Shown: positions 8,342 to 17,303 of the stretch, piece after piece | Position numbering within the stretch: position 1 is the first letter of the stretch | How the letters are laid out: every line of letters starts with the position of its first letter | Origin: Xanthomonas sp. | Lineage (GTDB): Bacteria > Pseudomonadota > Gammaproteobacteria > Xanthomonadales > Xanthomonadaceae | Direction: 5' to 3' | DNA length: 64,000 nt | NCBI RefSeq assembly: GCF_017163755.1 | Contig: NZ_JAFIWC010000008.1 | Span: 1-64,000 of the forward strand | Position numbers and translations under genes: made by a program | Notes under the pieces: model-generated | Told to the model about the DNA's origin: nothing | The model's database searches: none | The model's input: only the letters and a program-made list of their open reading frames with translations

Positions 8342-9468
8342 GGCTTGCTCCCCGGGGCGAATTCATCGACGTCCAGCGGCGGCAGCGGCGGCATCGGGCC
8401 GCTGCGCCAGGCGCGCAGCTGGTACACGTAGGACAGGATCTGGGCCACGACCGAATACAGTCTCACGGGGATTTCCTTGCCGAGTTCGCCTTCCCTATAC
8501 AAGGCGCGTGCCAAAGGCGGCGCGGAGATCACCGCGACCCGGTGTTGCTCGCCGATCTCGCGGATGCGGAAGGCCAGTTCGTCCACGCCCTTGGCGACCA
8601 CGGTCGGCGCGCGCATGCGCCCGCTCTCGTACTTCAGCGCCACCGCGTAGTGGGTGGGGTTGACCACCACCACGTCGGCGCTGGGCACCGCCTCCATCAT
8701 CCGCCGCTGCGACAGCTGCATCTGCATCTGCCGGATGCGGCCCTTGACCTCGGGGCTGCCTTCGCTTTCCTTCATTTCCCGGCGCACTTCGTCGCGGGTC
8801 ATCTTCAGTTTGCGGATGTAGTTCCACTTCTGGTACGGCGCGTCGATCGCCGCCAGCAGCGCCAGCGCGCCGGCGGTGTACAGCAGCAGGCGCTGGGTGA
8901 AGCCCAGGCCGTGGCCGATGGCCTGCTCCAGCGGCTCGTGCAGCAGGCCGCGCAGGTCGTCGAGCTTGCCCCAGGTGCACAGCACCGCGGCGCCGCCGAC
9001 GAACAGCAGGCGCAGCATCGACTTGAGCAGCTCGGCCAGGCTCTGCGGGCCGTACAGGCGGGCCAGCCCGCTCATCGGGTTGAGCCGGTTGAACTTGGGC
9101 ATCAGCGCGGCGCCGGAGAAGCGCAGGCTGCCCATCAGCGCCGGGGCGATGAAGCCGGCCAGCAGGCACACGCCGACCAGCGGCACGGTGATCTTCAGCA
9201 GGCCCAGCAGCAGCACGCCGACATGGCCGAACAGGGCGTCGGGATGGCCGTACAGCCCGGGGTCGGGGCGCAGCGCCAGCTTCATCCAGGCGACCGCGCC
9301 GGCGGCCATCGAACCGGACATCGCCATCAGCGCGAACACGCCGGCGCTGAACACCGCCGCCGTCGCCAGTTCCCGCGACTGCGGGATGTTGCCCTGCTCG
9401 CGCGCCTGTCTGAGGCGTTTTTCGGTAGGTTGTTCGGTGGGTTCGCCGGCTTGTTCGTTTTCGGACAT
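8338..9468 (-). CDS. flhB: Flagellar export switch protein FlhB
   Basis: Membrane protein that switches export from rod/hook to filament substrates; 376 residues with four N-terminal membrane helices. The self-cleavage motif NPTHY begins at residue 270, followed by the usual ALKYESGRMRAPTVVAKG. The N-terminus has the typical EKRLRQAREQGNIPQSRE segment. ATG at 9468. A sigma54 element lies 36 bases upstream, so it probably heads the flhB-flhA(-flhF) transcript. Confidence 0.97.
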   Translation of the reverse strand: MSENEQAGEPTEQPTEKRLRQAREQGNIPQSRELATAAVFSAGVFALMAMSGSMAAGAVAWMKLALRPDPGLYGHPDALFGHVGVLLLGLLKITVPLVGVCLLAGFIAPALMGSLRFSGAALMPKFNRLNPMSGLARLYGPQSLAELLKSMLRLLFVGGAAVLCTWGKLDDLRGLLHEPLEQAIGHGLGFTQRLLLYTAGALALLAAIDAPYQKWNYIRKLKMTRDEVRREMKESEGSPEVKGRIRQMQMQLSQRRMMEAVPSADVVVVNPTHYAVALKYESGRMRAPTVVAKGVDELAFRIREIGEQHRVAVISAPPLARALYREGELGKEIPVRLYSVVAQILSYVYQLRAWRSGPMPPLPPLDVDEFAPGSKP

Positions 9469-9503
9469 GGCAGGGGCTGGCCGGAAGGGATCCCGTCGGC
9501 TCT

Positions 9504-9519
9504 TGCAAGGACTGTTCCG
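9504..9519 (-). promoter_or_regulatory. Candidate sigma54 promoter of flhB
   Basis: The minus strand reads CGGAACAGTCCTTGCA, keeping the -24 GG and the -12 TTGCA with the 16-base frame seen at the other sigma54 sites here. The -24 half is weaker than at the others (GGAAC instead of GGCAC). It lies 36 bases before the flhB ATG. Confidence 0.6.
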
Positions 9520-9609
9520 TTTCGCCGCAGGCGCCTAGGCCCTAGTCCAGGCGGGCGTGGCCGTCCACGTGGCGGCAGCGGCCTGCGCCAGTGGAATGCC
9601 GCGGGACGC

Positions 9610-12561
9610 TCAGCCGCCGGCGAGCCCGTGCACGGGCGCATCCGGCGCCGCGCCGGGAACCGCGTCCAACTGCATTTCGATCCGATTGCGGCCCAGGTGC
9701 TTGGCCCGGTACAGCGCATCGTCGGCGCGGCCGAGCAACTGCTGCACGGTCTCGCCCGACCGGTACCAGGCCACGCCGATCGACGCGGTGAGCGTAAGCG
9801 TCTGGCTGCCCAGGCGCAGGGGCTTGCCGCCGATCGCCTCGCGCAGTTCCTGCAGCCGCTCGTGCGAGGGCATCGGCAGCCCGGGCAGCACCCCGAGCAG
9901 CTCTTCGCCGCCGTAGCGTCCGATCAGGTCGGCGCCGCGCAGGTTGGCGGTCAGGCGCTGCCCGACCATGACCAGCACCGCATCGCCGACCAGGTGGCCG
10001 TGCTCGTCGTTGACCCGCTTGAAATGGTCCAGGTCGATCATCGCCACCGCCAGCGGGCGGCCGTCGGCCTGGCTGTGCCCGATCTGCTCGATCAGCGCGT
10101 CGAGCACGCCGGCGCGATTGGGCAGGCCGGTCAGTTCGTCGTGCGAGGCCTTCACCGCCAGCGCCGCGCGTGCTTTCTCCAGCTCGCGCTTGTCGTGCTC
10201 CAGCTCCCGGGTGCGCAGCGCCACCAGGGCGGCCAGTTCGCGTTGTTGCCGGCGCAACTGGCGTTCGCGCCAGCGCACCAGGGCGATCGCCAGCCCCAGC
10301 GCCGCCAGCGCGTACAGGCCGAGCATCGGCGCGCTGCGCCACCACACCGGCGCCACCGAGAACGCCACGCGGGTCAGCGGCGAGGCGCTGCGCCGGTAGC
10401 TGTCGAGCAGTTGGATCTCGAACACATAGTCGCCCGGCGCCAGCGGCGGATGTTCGATCTCGAAGTTCGGGGTGGAGATCCACTGGCTGTGCTGGCCGGC
10501 GAAGCGGTAGCGCAGCGTCGCCCGGTGGCGGTCGTCGTACAGCGCCGGCGTGGTCACTTCGATGTGCAGCGGCTGCTCGCTCCACGGCAGCCGCGCGCCG
10601 GCGCCGATGGCGCGGTCGCCGCGGGTGAACCGGCTCAGCGTCACCGCCGGCGTGTCGCCCTGGAACAGGCGCTGCGGGTCCAGGACATGGCTGACGCCCT
10701 TGCTGTTGCCGATCCACACCGAGCCGTCGCGGTCCTCGAAATAGGCGCTTTCGGAGGTGTCGTCCCACAGCAGGCCCTGCGACTGGCTCAGCCGCGACCA
10801 GCGTCGCCCGTCGTACACGTCCAGGCCCTGGTTGTGGCCGACCCAGATCCGCCGCGCGCGGTCCTGGCGGATCAGGTACACGCGCAGGCCCTTGAGCGGG
10901 GCGTCGTCCACCTGGCGCAACGCCAGGCCATCGCCGTCCACGCGGCCCCGCCACAGCCCGGGGCGCGACAGCGACGCCCACACCGTGCCGTCCCCGAGCA
11001 CCAGCAGCTTGTCCACCGCCGGCCGCGCCGGCTTGCCGTCCAGGCGCAGCTGCAGCGGCGACCAGTGCGCGCCGCGCAAGCGGTAGGCGCCGGCCGCGCC
11101 GGCGATCCACAGCGTGCCGTCGGCGCTTTCGTGGATGTCGGTGTACTCCACCATCGGCAGCGCCTGGACCCGATGCGGCCGGGTCTCCTCCTGCGGCCGC
11201 GGCAGCAGGTAGACGCCCTTCTGCGAGAGGAACCATAGCCTGCCGGCGCGATCCAGGTACAGCCGCTTGACCGCGCTGCCGAGGCGCGCGACCAGGCGGC
11301 CATTGCCGCCGTCGCCATCGTGGTGGCGCAGGTCGCCGAGCGAATCGGCGCTCCACAGCGAGCCATCGGCGGCGACCTGCAGGCCGACCAGCTGGATGCC
11401 GGCGTCGTCCAGCCAGGGCCGGAAGCGCGCGCCGGCACCGGACTGGCGGCTGCCGCCGCCCTCGTTGCCGAGCAGCAACGCGCCATGGCGGTCGCGCTGG
11501 ATCGCCCAGGTCGGGGCCATGCGCATGCCCTGCGACACGTCCCAGTTCTCGATCCAGTCGTAGCCGCTCCAGCGCACCACGCCTTCGCCGTCGACGGTCA
11601 TCCACAGGTCGCCCTGCCGGTCCAGCAGCAGCGCGACGATGGCGCTTTCCGGCAGTCCGTTGCGGCGGTCGAACAGGCGCCAGCGGCCGCCTTCCCAGCG
11701 CGCCAGGCCGGTGTTGGTACGCAGCAGCACGCGGCCCTTGGCATCGAGCAGGAGCTGCGCCTGGCGGCTGAACATCGCCACGCCGGCGCCGTCGACCGGA
11801 CGCGGCACGAATCGCGCCGCGCCGGCCGGCAGTTGCATCAGCTGGTGCTGGCCGCGCACCCACAGCGCGCCATCGCGGTCGTGCAGCACGCTGCGCCAGA
11901 CGTCCTCGGGCAAGCCCTGCGCCTGGCCGAATACCAGCACCGAACGGTCCGCGCCGATCCGGCACAGGGCGCGGCCGCAGCCCAGCCACAGCGCATCGCC
12001 TTCGGCCTGGGCGCTGACGATGCGGCCGAGCTGCGGGACGCGCGCCAACGTGGCGGCATCGAACAGCGGCTGCAGCCGCCAGCGTCCGTCGGGCTGGCGC
12101 TGCGCATGCAGCGCGCGTTCGCCGTCGATCACCACCGTGCCCCAGCGCGGGCTGGCCAGTTGCAGGCCGCCGTGCTGCAGCGGCCCGGTTTCCTGCACGC
12201 TCAATCGGCGCAGTCCCTGGCCTTCGTCGACGTACAGGTGTTCGGACGAGGCCACCCACAGGCGTTGCGCGGCGTCCTCTTCGGCATCGGCGATCAGGTG
12301 GCCGCCCTCGCCGTGCAGCGGCACCTGCTGGAAATCGCGTCCGTCGAAGCGGTACAGGCCGCTTTCGGTGCACACCCACAGCATGCCCTGGCGGGTCTGC
12401 AGCAGACAGGTGCCGGCCAGGCCGAGCAAGCCCTGGTCGTGGGCGTAGCGGCGCAGCGGAATCGACTGGGCGTGGACGCCGTCGCTCGCCCCCGGGCCCA
12501 GCCACAGCCATAGCCACAGCAACGTGCCGCACAGCCGCCAGGTCCGCCGGTTCGCGCGCAT
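9610..12561 (-). CDS. Sensor diguanylate cyclase (beta-propeller, Y_Y_Y, GGDEF), paralogue 1
   Basis: Predicted membrane-bound c-di-GMP synthase; 983 residues from ATG at 12561. A signal peptide (WRLCGTLLWLWLWLGPGASDGVHA) is followed by two-component-regulator-type propeller repeats (for example LWVASSEHLY, IWVGHNQGLDVYDGR, VWIGNSKGVSHVLD). A Y_Y_Y-like periplasmic domain, one membrane helix (LGLYALAALGLAIALV), a short coiled coil and a GGDEF domain complete it. The active site is GGEEL at 884-888, with an intact inhibitory RGAD site upstream. An in-frame GTG at 12597 would add 12 residues. It is paralogous to the next gene upstream, and both sit inside the flagellar cluster. The ligand is unknown. 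Confidence 0.88.
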   Translation of the reverse strand: MRANRRTWRLCGTLLWLWLWLGPGASDGVHAQSIPLRRYAHDQGLLGLAGTCLLQTRQGMLWVCTESGLYRFDGRDFQQVPLHGEGGHLIADAEEDAAQRLWVASSEHLYVDEGQGLRRLSVQETGPLQHGGLQLASPRWGTVVIDGERALHAQRQPDGRWRLQPLFDAATLARVPQLGRIVSAQAEGDALWLGCGRALCRIGADRSVLVFGQAQGLPEDVWRSVLHDRDGALWVRGQHQLMQLPAGAARFVPRPVDGAGVAMFSRQAQLLLDAKGRVLLRTNTGLARWEGGRWRLFDRRNGLPESAIVALLLDRQGDLWMTVDGEGVVRWSGYDWIENWDVSQGMRMAPTWAIQRDRHGALLLGNEGGGSRQSGAGARFRPWLDDAGIQLVGLQVAADGSLWSADSLGDLRHHDGDGGNGRLVARLGSAVKRLYLDRAGRLWFLSQKGVYLLPRPQEETRPHRVQALPMVEYTDIHESADGTLWIAGAAGAYRLRGAHWSPLQLRLDGKPARPAVDKLLVLGDGTVWASLSRPGLWRGRVDGDGLALRQVDDAPLKGLRVYLIRQDRARRIWVGHNQGLDVYDGRRWSRLSQSQGLLWDDTSESAYFEDRDGSVWIGNSKGVSHVLDPQRLFQGDTPAVTLSRFTRGDRAIGAGARLPWSEQPLHIEVTTPALYDDRHRATLRYRFAGQHSQWISTPNFEIEHPPLAPGDYVFEIQLLDSYRRSASPLTRVAFSVAPVWWRSAPMLGLYALAALGLAIALVRWRERQLRRQQRELAALVALRTRELEHDKRELEKARAALAVKASHDELTGLPNRAGVLDALIEQIGHSQADGRPLAVAMIDLDHFKRVNDEHGHLVGDAVLVMVGQRLTANLRGADLIGRYGGEELLGVLPGLPMPSHERLQELREAIGGKPLRLGSQTLTLTASIGVAWYRSGETVQQLLGRADDALYRAKHLGRNRIEMQLDAVPGAAPDAPVHGLAGG

Positions 12562-13033
12562 GCCGGTGGCGTCAGCCGTCGCCGGCGTTGCGCGCACCGG
12601 CGCGGTGGCCGGCGCGGCGGCGGGGAGTGCCGGAAAAAGGACGGTTCATGGCGTTCCGGTGGCGGAAGGTTGCGCAGCAGCAGTCGCGATGCCGCCAGCG
12701 CGCTGGCGGGTCCATTCGGATATCGGCCGCGCGCCGCCTGCGCTTGAGCCGGCGCCACGGTTGCGGGGTATTGCGCACGGCCGGCGCGATCGCGGCGCGT
12801 GCCGGGGCAGGGAAGGGCGAGGGCCGACGGGTGTGGAGGGCGTGCCGCACCGTAGGCCCTGAAGCTTGCGCATCGACGCAGGAACCTCGCCAACGCATCG
12901 ATCATGCAGGAAGGGCGCGCCGCACCCGTGACGACGCAGCCGACCCCTGGCCTCCCAGGAGGCTGCATGCCGGGCGCGCGTACATCCGCGAGCACGGCCA
13001 TCGCTGCACTGGCCGCACCCGGCGCCGGAACGG
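12562..13033. other. Gap between the two cyclase genes
   Basis: These 472 bases hold no convincing gene. The only signal seen is a sigma28-like element at 12720-12747 pointing at the downstream cyclase gene. No terminator with a T-run was found for the upstream cyclase gene. Confidence 0.5.
12720..12747 (-). promoter_or_regulatory. Candidate sigma28 promoter of cyclase gene 1
   Basis: The minus strand reads TCAAG, 15 bases, GCCGATAT. The same TCAAG-N15-GCCGATA arrangement precedes fliS and cheV. It would give a leader of about 150 bases before the ATG at 12561. Confidence 0.5.
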
Positions 13034-16000
13034 CTACGGCGCGCTGCGCTGCGCCGCCTCCAGATGCAGTTCGACCCGGTTGCGGCCGCCGTGCTTGGCC
13101 CGGTACAGCGCTTCGTCGGCGCGGTTGAGCAGCTGTTCGGCGCTTTCGCCGGGCCGGTACCAGGTCACCCCGATCGAGGCGGTGACCTCGATCACCCCGC
13201 CGTCGGTGATGAACGGCGTGGCGCCGATCACCTGGTGCAGCTCGTGCAGCCGCGCCCGCGCCGGCGGCGCCAGGCCCGGCAGCACCGCCAGCAGCTCCTC
13301 GCCGCCGTAGCGTCCGATCAGGTCCGAGCCGCGCAGGTTGGCGTTCATGCGCTTGCCGACCCGCGCCAGCACCGCGTCGCCGACCAGGTGGCCGTACTGG
13401 TCGTTGACGTGCTTGAAGTGGTCCAGGTCGATCATCGCCACCGCCAGCGGCTGCGGGTCCAGCGCATGCAGGCGGATCTGCGCGGACAGCGCATCGAGGA
13501 TGCCGGTGCGGTTGAGCAGGCCGGTCAGGTCGTCGCGGATCGCCTTCAGCGCCAGCGCCGCGCGCGCCTTCTCCAGCTCGCGCTTGTCGTGTTCCAGTTC
13601 GCGGGTGCGCTCGGCGACCAGCCGCGCCAGTTCGCGCTCGCGGGCGCTCAGCTGGCGGATCCGCCAGCGCCACACCAGGTGCACCAGCAACGCGGCGGCG
13701 AGCGCGTACAGCATCCACGCCAGCGGGCTGCGCCACCACGGCGGCATGACCTGGAAGTCCAGGCGCACGACGTTGCTGCGCGTGCGCTGGCGTTCGTCCA
13801 GCGCCTGCACCTCCAGCGTGTAGCGGCCCGGCGACAGCAGGGTGTAGGTGAGATGGCTCTGCTGGGTGGTGGCCCAGCGCGACTGCAGGCCGCTCAGGCG
13901 GTAGCGGAACTTGATGTGGTCGTCGCCGCCGACCGCGCCGGGGACCGCGAAGGCGACCTCGATCGGCTGTTGCGACCACGGCAGTTGCGCGCCCTGGGCG
14001 ACCGTGCGGCCGTCGCGCGAGGCGCGCAGCAGCTGCAGTTTCAGCGGATGGGCGGCGAACAGGCGTGCCGGGTCGAGCACCTGGCTGAGGCCCTTGCTGC
14101 TGCCGATCCACACCGAGCCGTCGCGGTCCTCGAACAACGCGAACTCGGAGATGTCGTCCCACAGCAGCCCTTCGGCCTGGGTGACGCGGATCCAGCGGCC
14201 CTGCGCCCACAGGTCCAGCCCCTGGCTGCTGCCGACCCACAGCCGCTGCCGGCGGTCCAGGTGCAGCACGTAGGGCAGCACCCGCGACAGCAGCGCGTCG
14301 TCGACCTTGCGCAGGTCCAGGGTGGCGGACTTCGCGTCGAGGCGGCCGCGCCACACGCCGACGTCGCCGAACGACAGCCAGGCCTCGTTGCCGCCCACGC
14401 TGAACTTGTCCAGGTCCGCGCCGGGCAGCGCGCCGCGCAGCCGGATCGGCTGCCAGCGCTGGCCCTGGTGCAGGTACAGGGCGTCGCGCGCGACCAGCCA
14501 CAGCCGGCGCTGCGCGTCGTAGCCGCCGCCGACGAACTGCCCGGACGGCACCCCGGCCGCCGCTGTCGCGGCACGGGCGCCCGGGGCCAGCTGGAACAGG
14601 CCGCGGGTGGTGAACAGCCACAGCATGCCGGCATCGTCGAAGAACATCGACTTGAGCGTCGACGGCACCTTGATCACCTCGCGCATGCGGCCGCGGCCGC
14701 GCTCCAGGCGCCAGACCCGCCCGGACGACTGCCCCAGCCACAGCGTGCCGCTGGCATCGTCCAGCAGCTGCACCGACTGCAGCAGCGCCTGGCCGCCGTC
14801 CCCGGTCAGCGGCAGCATGCGTTTGCTGCGTTCGTCGAGCACGTTGGCGCCCATCTCGCTGCCGACGTACAGGCGACCGTCGCCGCGGCTGCGCAGGATC
14901 GCCCAGGTCGGCCCCACCGCCAGGCCCTGCGGTTCCTCCCAGTGCTGGATCAGGCCGTAGCCGAGCCAGCGCTGCACGCCCAGGCCGCGGGTGCCCAGCC
15001 ACAGCCGGCCCTGGCGGTCGGCGAGCAAGGCGCCGAAGTTCTGCGCCAGCTTCAGCCCCTGGCTGCGGCTGAAGCTGCGCCAGCGCCCGCCCTCCCAGCG
15101 TACCAGACCGCCGTCGCTGCGGGTGAGCACGCGGCCGTCCGCGTCCTCGACCAGGTTGACGCCCACCGACAGCGTGGAGAACGCCACCCCCGGGGGCGGC
15201 GGCCGGTCGGCGAAGCCCGCCGCGCCGGCCGGCCACGCCAGCACGTGGTGCACGCCGCGCGCCCACACGGTGCCGTGGCGGTCGCGCAGCACGCCCAGCC
15301 ACAGGTCGTCGGGGACGCCGTCGGCCACGCCCAGCCGGCGCACCCGGCCGTGCGCGTCCATCCGGCACAACTGGCGGCCGCACCCCAGCCACAACGCATC
15401 GCCGACCGCGCTCACGCTGGACACCTCGCCCAGCGGAGCGCCGCTGGACTGCAACGGCGCCACGCGCCAGCGCCCACCCTCGCCGCTGCTGACGCGCAGC
15501 GGGCGCTTGTCGCTGAGCGCGACGATGTCATCGCCGAAGCGCGCCAGCGACTGGCCGATGTCGATCGACAGGCGTTGCCCGTCGGCGCCGGGCACCGGCG
15601 CGAAGCGCACGCCGTCGCCGACGTACAGCGCGTTGGACGCGCCGACCCACAGCCGTTGCCGGCTGTCCTCGCTCATCGCGTAGACCAGCGGACTATCCAG
15701 GCCGGTCTGCGCATCGAGCCGCTCGAAACGCTCGCGTTCGTAGCGGTGCAGGCCCAGCTCGGTGCACACCCAGACCACGTCGCGATGGTCCTGGAACAGG
15801 CAGTTGGTGCTCAGGCCCTGCAGGCCGTCGGCCTGGGCGTAGTCGCGGAAGCTGTAGTCCTGCGCCAATGCCGTGCCGCCGAGCGCGCCGAAAAGCGCCA
15901 GGCACGCGCCGGCGCGTCCCAGCGCCGCGGCGCGCAGACGGGACAGCCACGGCGGCAGGTGATCGGTCAGCACGGCGAGAACGGACGTCCCAATTGGAAG

Positions 16001-16039
16001 GCGCGCGCCGGTGGTCGATGCCGTCCGCACCGGGCTCAT
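13034..16039 (-). CDS. Sensor diguanylate cyclase (beta-propeller, Y_Y_Y, GGDEF), paralogue 2
   Basis: Same architecture as the neighbouring cyclase: secretion signal (ACLALFGALGGTALA), propeller repeats (VWVCTELGLHRYERERF, LWVGSSQGLDLW, VWIGSSKGLSQVLD), Y_Y_Y-like domain, one membrane helix, coiled coil and GGDEF. GGEEL is at residues 912-916 of 1001, with RGSD as inhibitory site. The ATG at 16039 has no ribosome site and lies four bases from a sigma28 -10. A GTG at codon 23 gives a more typical signal peptide (MLTDHLPPWLSRLRAAALG) and may be the true start. Tandem duplication with later divergence is likely. Confidence 0.86.
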   Translation of the reverse strand: MSPVRTASTTGARLPIGTSVLAVLTDHLPPWLSRLRAAALGRAGACLALFGALGGTALAQDYSFRDYAQADGLQGLSTNCLFQDHRDVVWVCTELGLHRYERERFERLDAQTGLDSPLVYAMSEDSRQRLWVGASNALYVGDGVRFAPVPGADGQRLSIDIGQSLARFGDDIVALSDKRPLRVSSGEGGRWRVAPLQSSGAPLGEVSSVSAVGDALWLGCGRQLCRMDAHGRVRRLGVADGVPDDLWLGVLRDRHGTVWARGVHHVLAWPAGAAGFADRPPPPGVAFSTLSVGVNLVEDADGRVLTRSDGGLVRWEGGRWRSFSRSQGLKLAQNFGALLADRQGRLWLGTRGLGVQRWLGYGLIQHWEEPQGLAVGPTWAILRSRGDGRLYVGSEMGANVLDERSKRMLPLTGDGGQALLQSVQLLDDASGTLWLGQSSGRVWRLERGRGRMREVIKVPSTLKSMFFDDAGMLWLFTTRGLFQLAPGARAATAAAGVPSGQFVGGGYDAQRRLWLVARDALYLHQGQRWQPIRLRGALPGADLDKFSVGGNEAWLSFGDVGVWRGRLDAKSATLDLRKVDDALLSRVLPYVLHLDRRQRLWVGSSQGLDLWAQGRWIRVTQAEGLLWDDISEFALFEDRDGSVWIGSSKGLSQVLDPARLFAAHPLKLQLLRASRDGRTVAQGAQLPWSQQPIEVAFAVPGAVGGDDHIKFRYRLSGLQSRWATTQQSHLTYTLLSPGRYTLEVQALDERQRTRSNVVRLDFQVMPPWWRSPLAWMLYALAAALLVHLVWRWRIRQLSARERELARLVAERTRELEHDKRELEKARAALALKAIRDDLTGLLNRTGILDALSAQIRLHALDPQPLAVAMIDLDHFKHVNDQYGHLVGDAVLARVGKRMNANLRGSDLIGRYGGEELLAVLPGLAPPARARLHELHQVIGATPFITDGGVIEVTASIGVTWYRPGESAEQLLNRADEALYRAKHGGRNRVELHLEAAQRSAP

Positions 16040-16043
16040 GCCG

Positions 16044-16070
16044 TTATCGGCGCGGGACGGCGGGGCTTGA
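16044..16070 (-). promoter_or_regulatory. Candidate sigma28 promoter of cyclase gene 2
   Basis: The minus strand reads TCAAG, 14 bases, then a perfect GCCGATAA. The -10 is only four bases from the annotated ATG, so the mRNA would start at or just inside the reading frame. The site lies within 32 bases after the fliR stop. Confidence 0.55.
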
Positions 16071-16075
16071 ACGGC

Positions 16076-16867
16076 TCACGCGGTGACCTGGCGCGCGGCA
16101 TCGAAGGCCGCATCGAACAGCCGTTGCACCGGCGGCCCCAGTTCCCCGGCCAGCACCGCCAGCAGCCCCAGGCCCAGCAGCACCGCCACCGGCAGGCCGA
16201 GCTGGATCGGGTTCAAGGCCGGCGCGGCCTTGGCCAGCGCGCCGAAGGCCAGGTTCACCGCCAGCATCGCCACCATCACCGGCAGCGCCAGCGATACCGC
16301 GCCGCGCATCATGGTCATGAAGAAATCCGGCGCCACCGCGGCCATCGCCTGCGCGTCGGGCACCGCGGTGCCGATCGGCAGCGCCTTGTAGCTGTCCACC
16401 AGCAGCGCGACCAGCGCCAGGTGGCCGTTGGCGGTGAAGAACAGCAGGCCGAAGGCCAGGTAGAACCATTGCCCGATCACGCCGGAGGTGACGCCGCGCA
16501 ACGGGTCGGCCATCTGCGCAAAGCCCAGGCCGGTGCTCTGCGAGACCAGTTCGCCGGCCATCGCGCCGGCCTCGAAGATCAGCCGCAGCATGAAGCCCAT
16601 GCTGGCGCCGACCGCCAGCTCGCGGGCCACGCTCAGCACCACCGCGGCGTTGAAGCCGTCCCAGTCCGGCACCGGCGGCAGCAGCGGCGCCAGCGCCATG
16701 GCCAGCGTCGCCGCCAGCATCACCCGGATCCGCGCCGGCACCGCGCGGGTGCCGACCAGCGGCATCACCAGCAGCAGCGCGCCGATGCGCAGCATCGTCC
16801 ACAGGATCGCGCCGACCATCGCGAAGGCCTGCTGGCCGTCGATGACCATTTGGGTTGCCGAATCCAT
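16076..16867 (-). CDS. fliR: Flagellar export gate protein FliR
   Basis: Part of the FliPQR export pore in the inner membrane; 263 residues with about six hydrophobic segments (for example FAMVGAILWTMLRIGALLLVMPLVG and LGLPVAVLLGLGLLAVLAG). The AVPARIRVMLAATLAMALAPLLP stretch is typical of the family. ATG at 16867 lies 5 bases from a paired repeat element and has no recognisable ribosome site (GGTCCCCGCCTG precedes it). It is last in the fliLMNOPQR run. Confidence 0.95.
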   Translation of the reverse strand: MDSATQMVIDGQQAFAMVGAILWTMLRIGALLLVMPLVGTRAVPARIRVMLAATLAMALAPLLPPVPDWDGFNAAVVLSVARELAVGASMGFMLRLIFEAGAMAGELVSQSTGLGFAQMADPLRGVTSGVIGQWFYLAFGLLFFTANGHLALVALLVDSYKALPIGTAVPDAQAMAAVAPDFFMTMMRGAVSLALPVMVAMLAVNLAFGALAKAAPALNPIQLGLPVAVLLGLGLLAVLAGELGPPVQRLFDAAFDAARQVTA

Positions 16868-16872
16868 CAGGC

Positions 16873-17002
16873 GGGGACCGGGTAACGGGGACCAGGAGCC
16901 GGGACCAGGGACCAGGGACCGGGGACCGGAAGAGCGCGTACGGGGAAAGCCCCGAGGTTGCCCCTGCTTTTCCCGGTCCCCGGTCCCCGGTTCCCGGTCC
17001 CG
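16873..17002. repeat. Paired inverted GGGACC-type repeat between fliQ and fliR
   Basis: The left arm (16873-16929) is a run of GGGACC units. The right arm (16972-17002) is the inverse, CCGGTCC units. The interior begins GAAGAGCGCG and ends CTGCTTTTCC. This copy uses GGGACC rather than GGGACTC units. It fills the gap between fliQ and fliR and abuts the fliR start codon. Confidence 0.85.
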
Positions 17003-17026
17003 CGCCAGCCCTTGCCATTCACGGCG

Positions 17027-17299
17027 CTAGCCCCCGATCAGATGCGGAATGCGCTGGAACAGCATCGTGGTGTACTCGACCAGGTGCGCCAGCAGCATGC
17101 TGCCGGTGGCGAACAGCATCGCGGTCAGCGCGATCACCTTGGCGACGAAGGCGATGGTCGGCTCGTTGAGCTGGGTGGCGGCCTGGATCACGCCGATCAC
17201 CACGCCGACCACCAGCATCGCCAGCAGCAGCGGGCCGGCGACCCACAGCACGGTGACCAGGCCGCCGCGCAGTTCGGTCAGGGCAAGTTCGGGGCTCAT
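17027..17299 (-). CDS. fliQ: Flagellar export gate protein FliQ
   Basis: Small export-gate subunit; 90 residues forming two membrane helices (VLWVAGPLLLAMLVVGVVIGVI and VIALTAMLFATGSMLLAHLV) linked by the conserved QAATQLNEPTIAFVAK loop. ATG at 17299 is four bases after the fliP stop. The length is normal for the family. Confidence 0.96.
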   Translation of the reverse strand: MSPELALTELRGGLVTVLWVAGPLLLAMLVVGVVIGVIQAATQLNEPTIAFVAKVIALTAMLFATGSMLLAHLVEYTTMLFQRIPHLIGG

Positions 17300-17303
17300 C
17301 GGC

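Noticed and set aside
4778-8431. Very long open frame on the plus strand (about 1200 codons) opposite flhF and flhA
   Set aside because: It lies antisense to two certain genes, has a Gln/Arg/His-rich low-complexity translation and no ribosome site; high-GC codon bias opens such shadow frames.
13064-16885. Plus-strand open frame of about 1270 codons opposite cyclase gene 2 and fliR
   Set aside because: Low-complexity Gln/Arg/Ala translation with no domains, antisense to genes with recognisable motifs.
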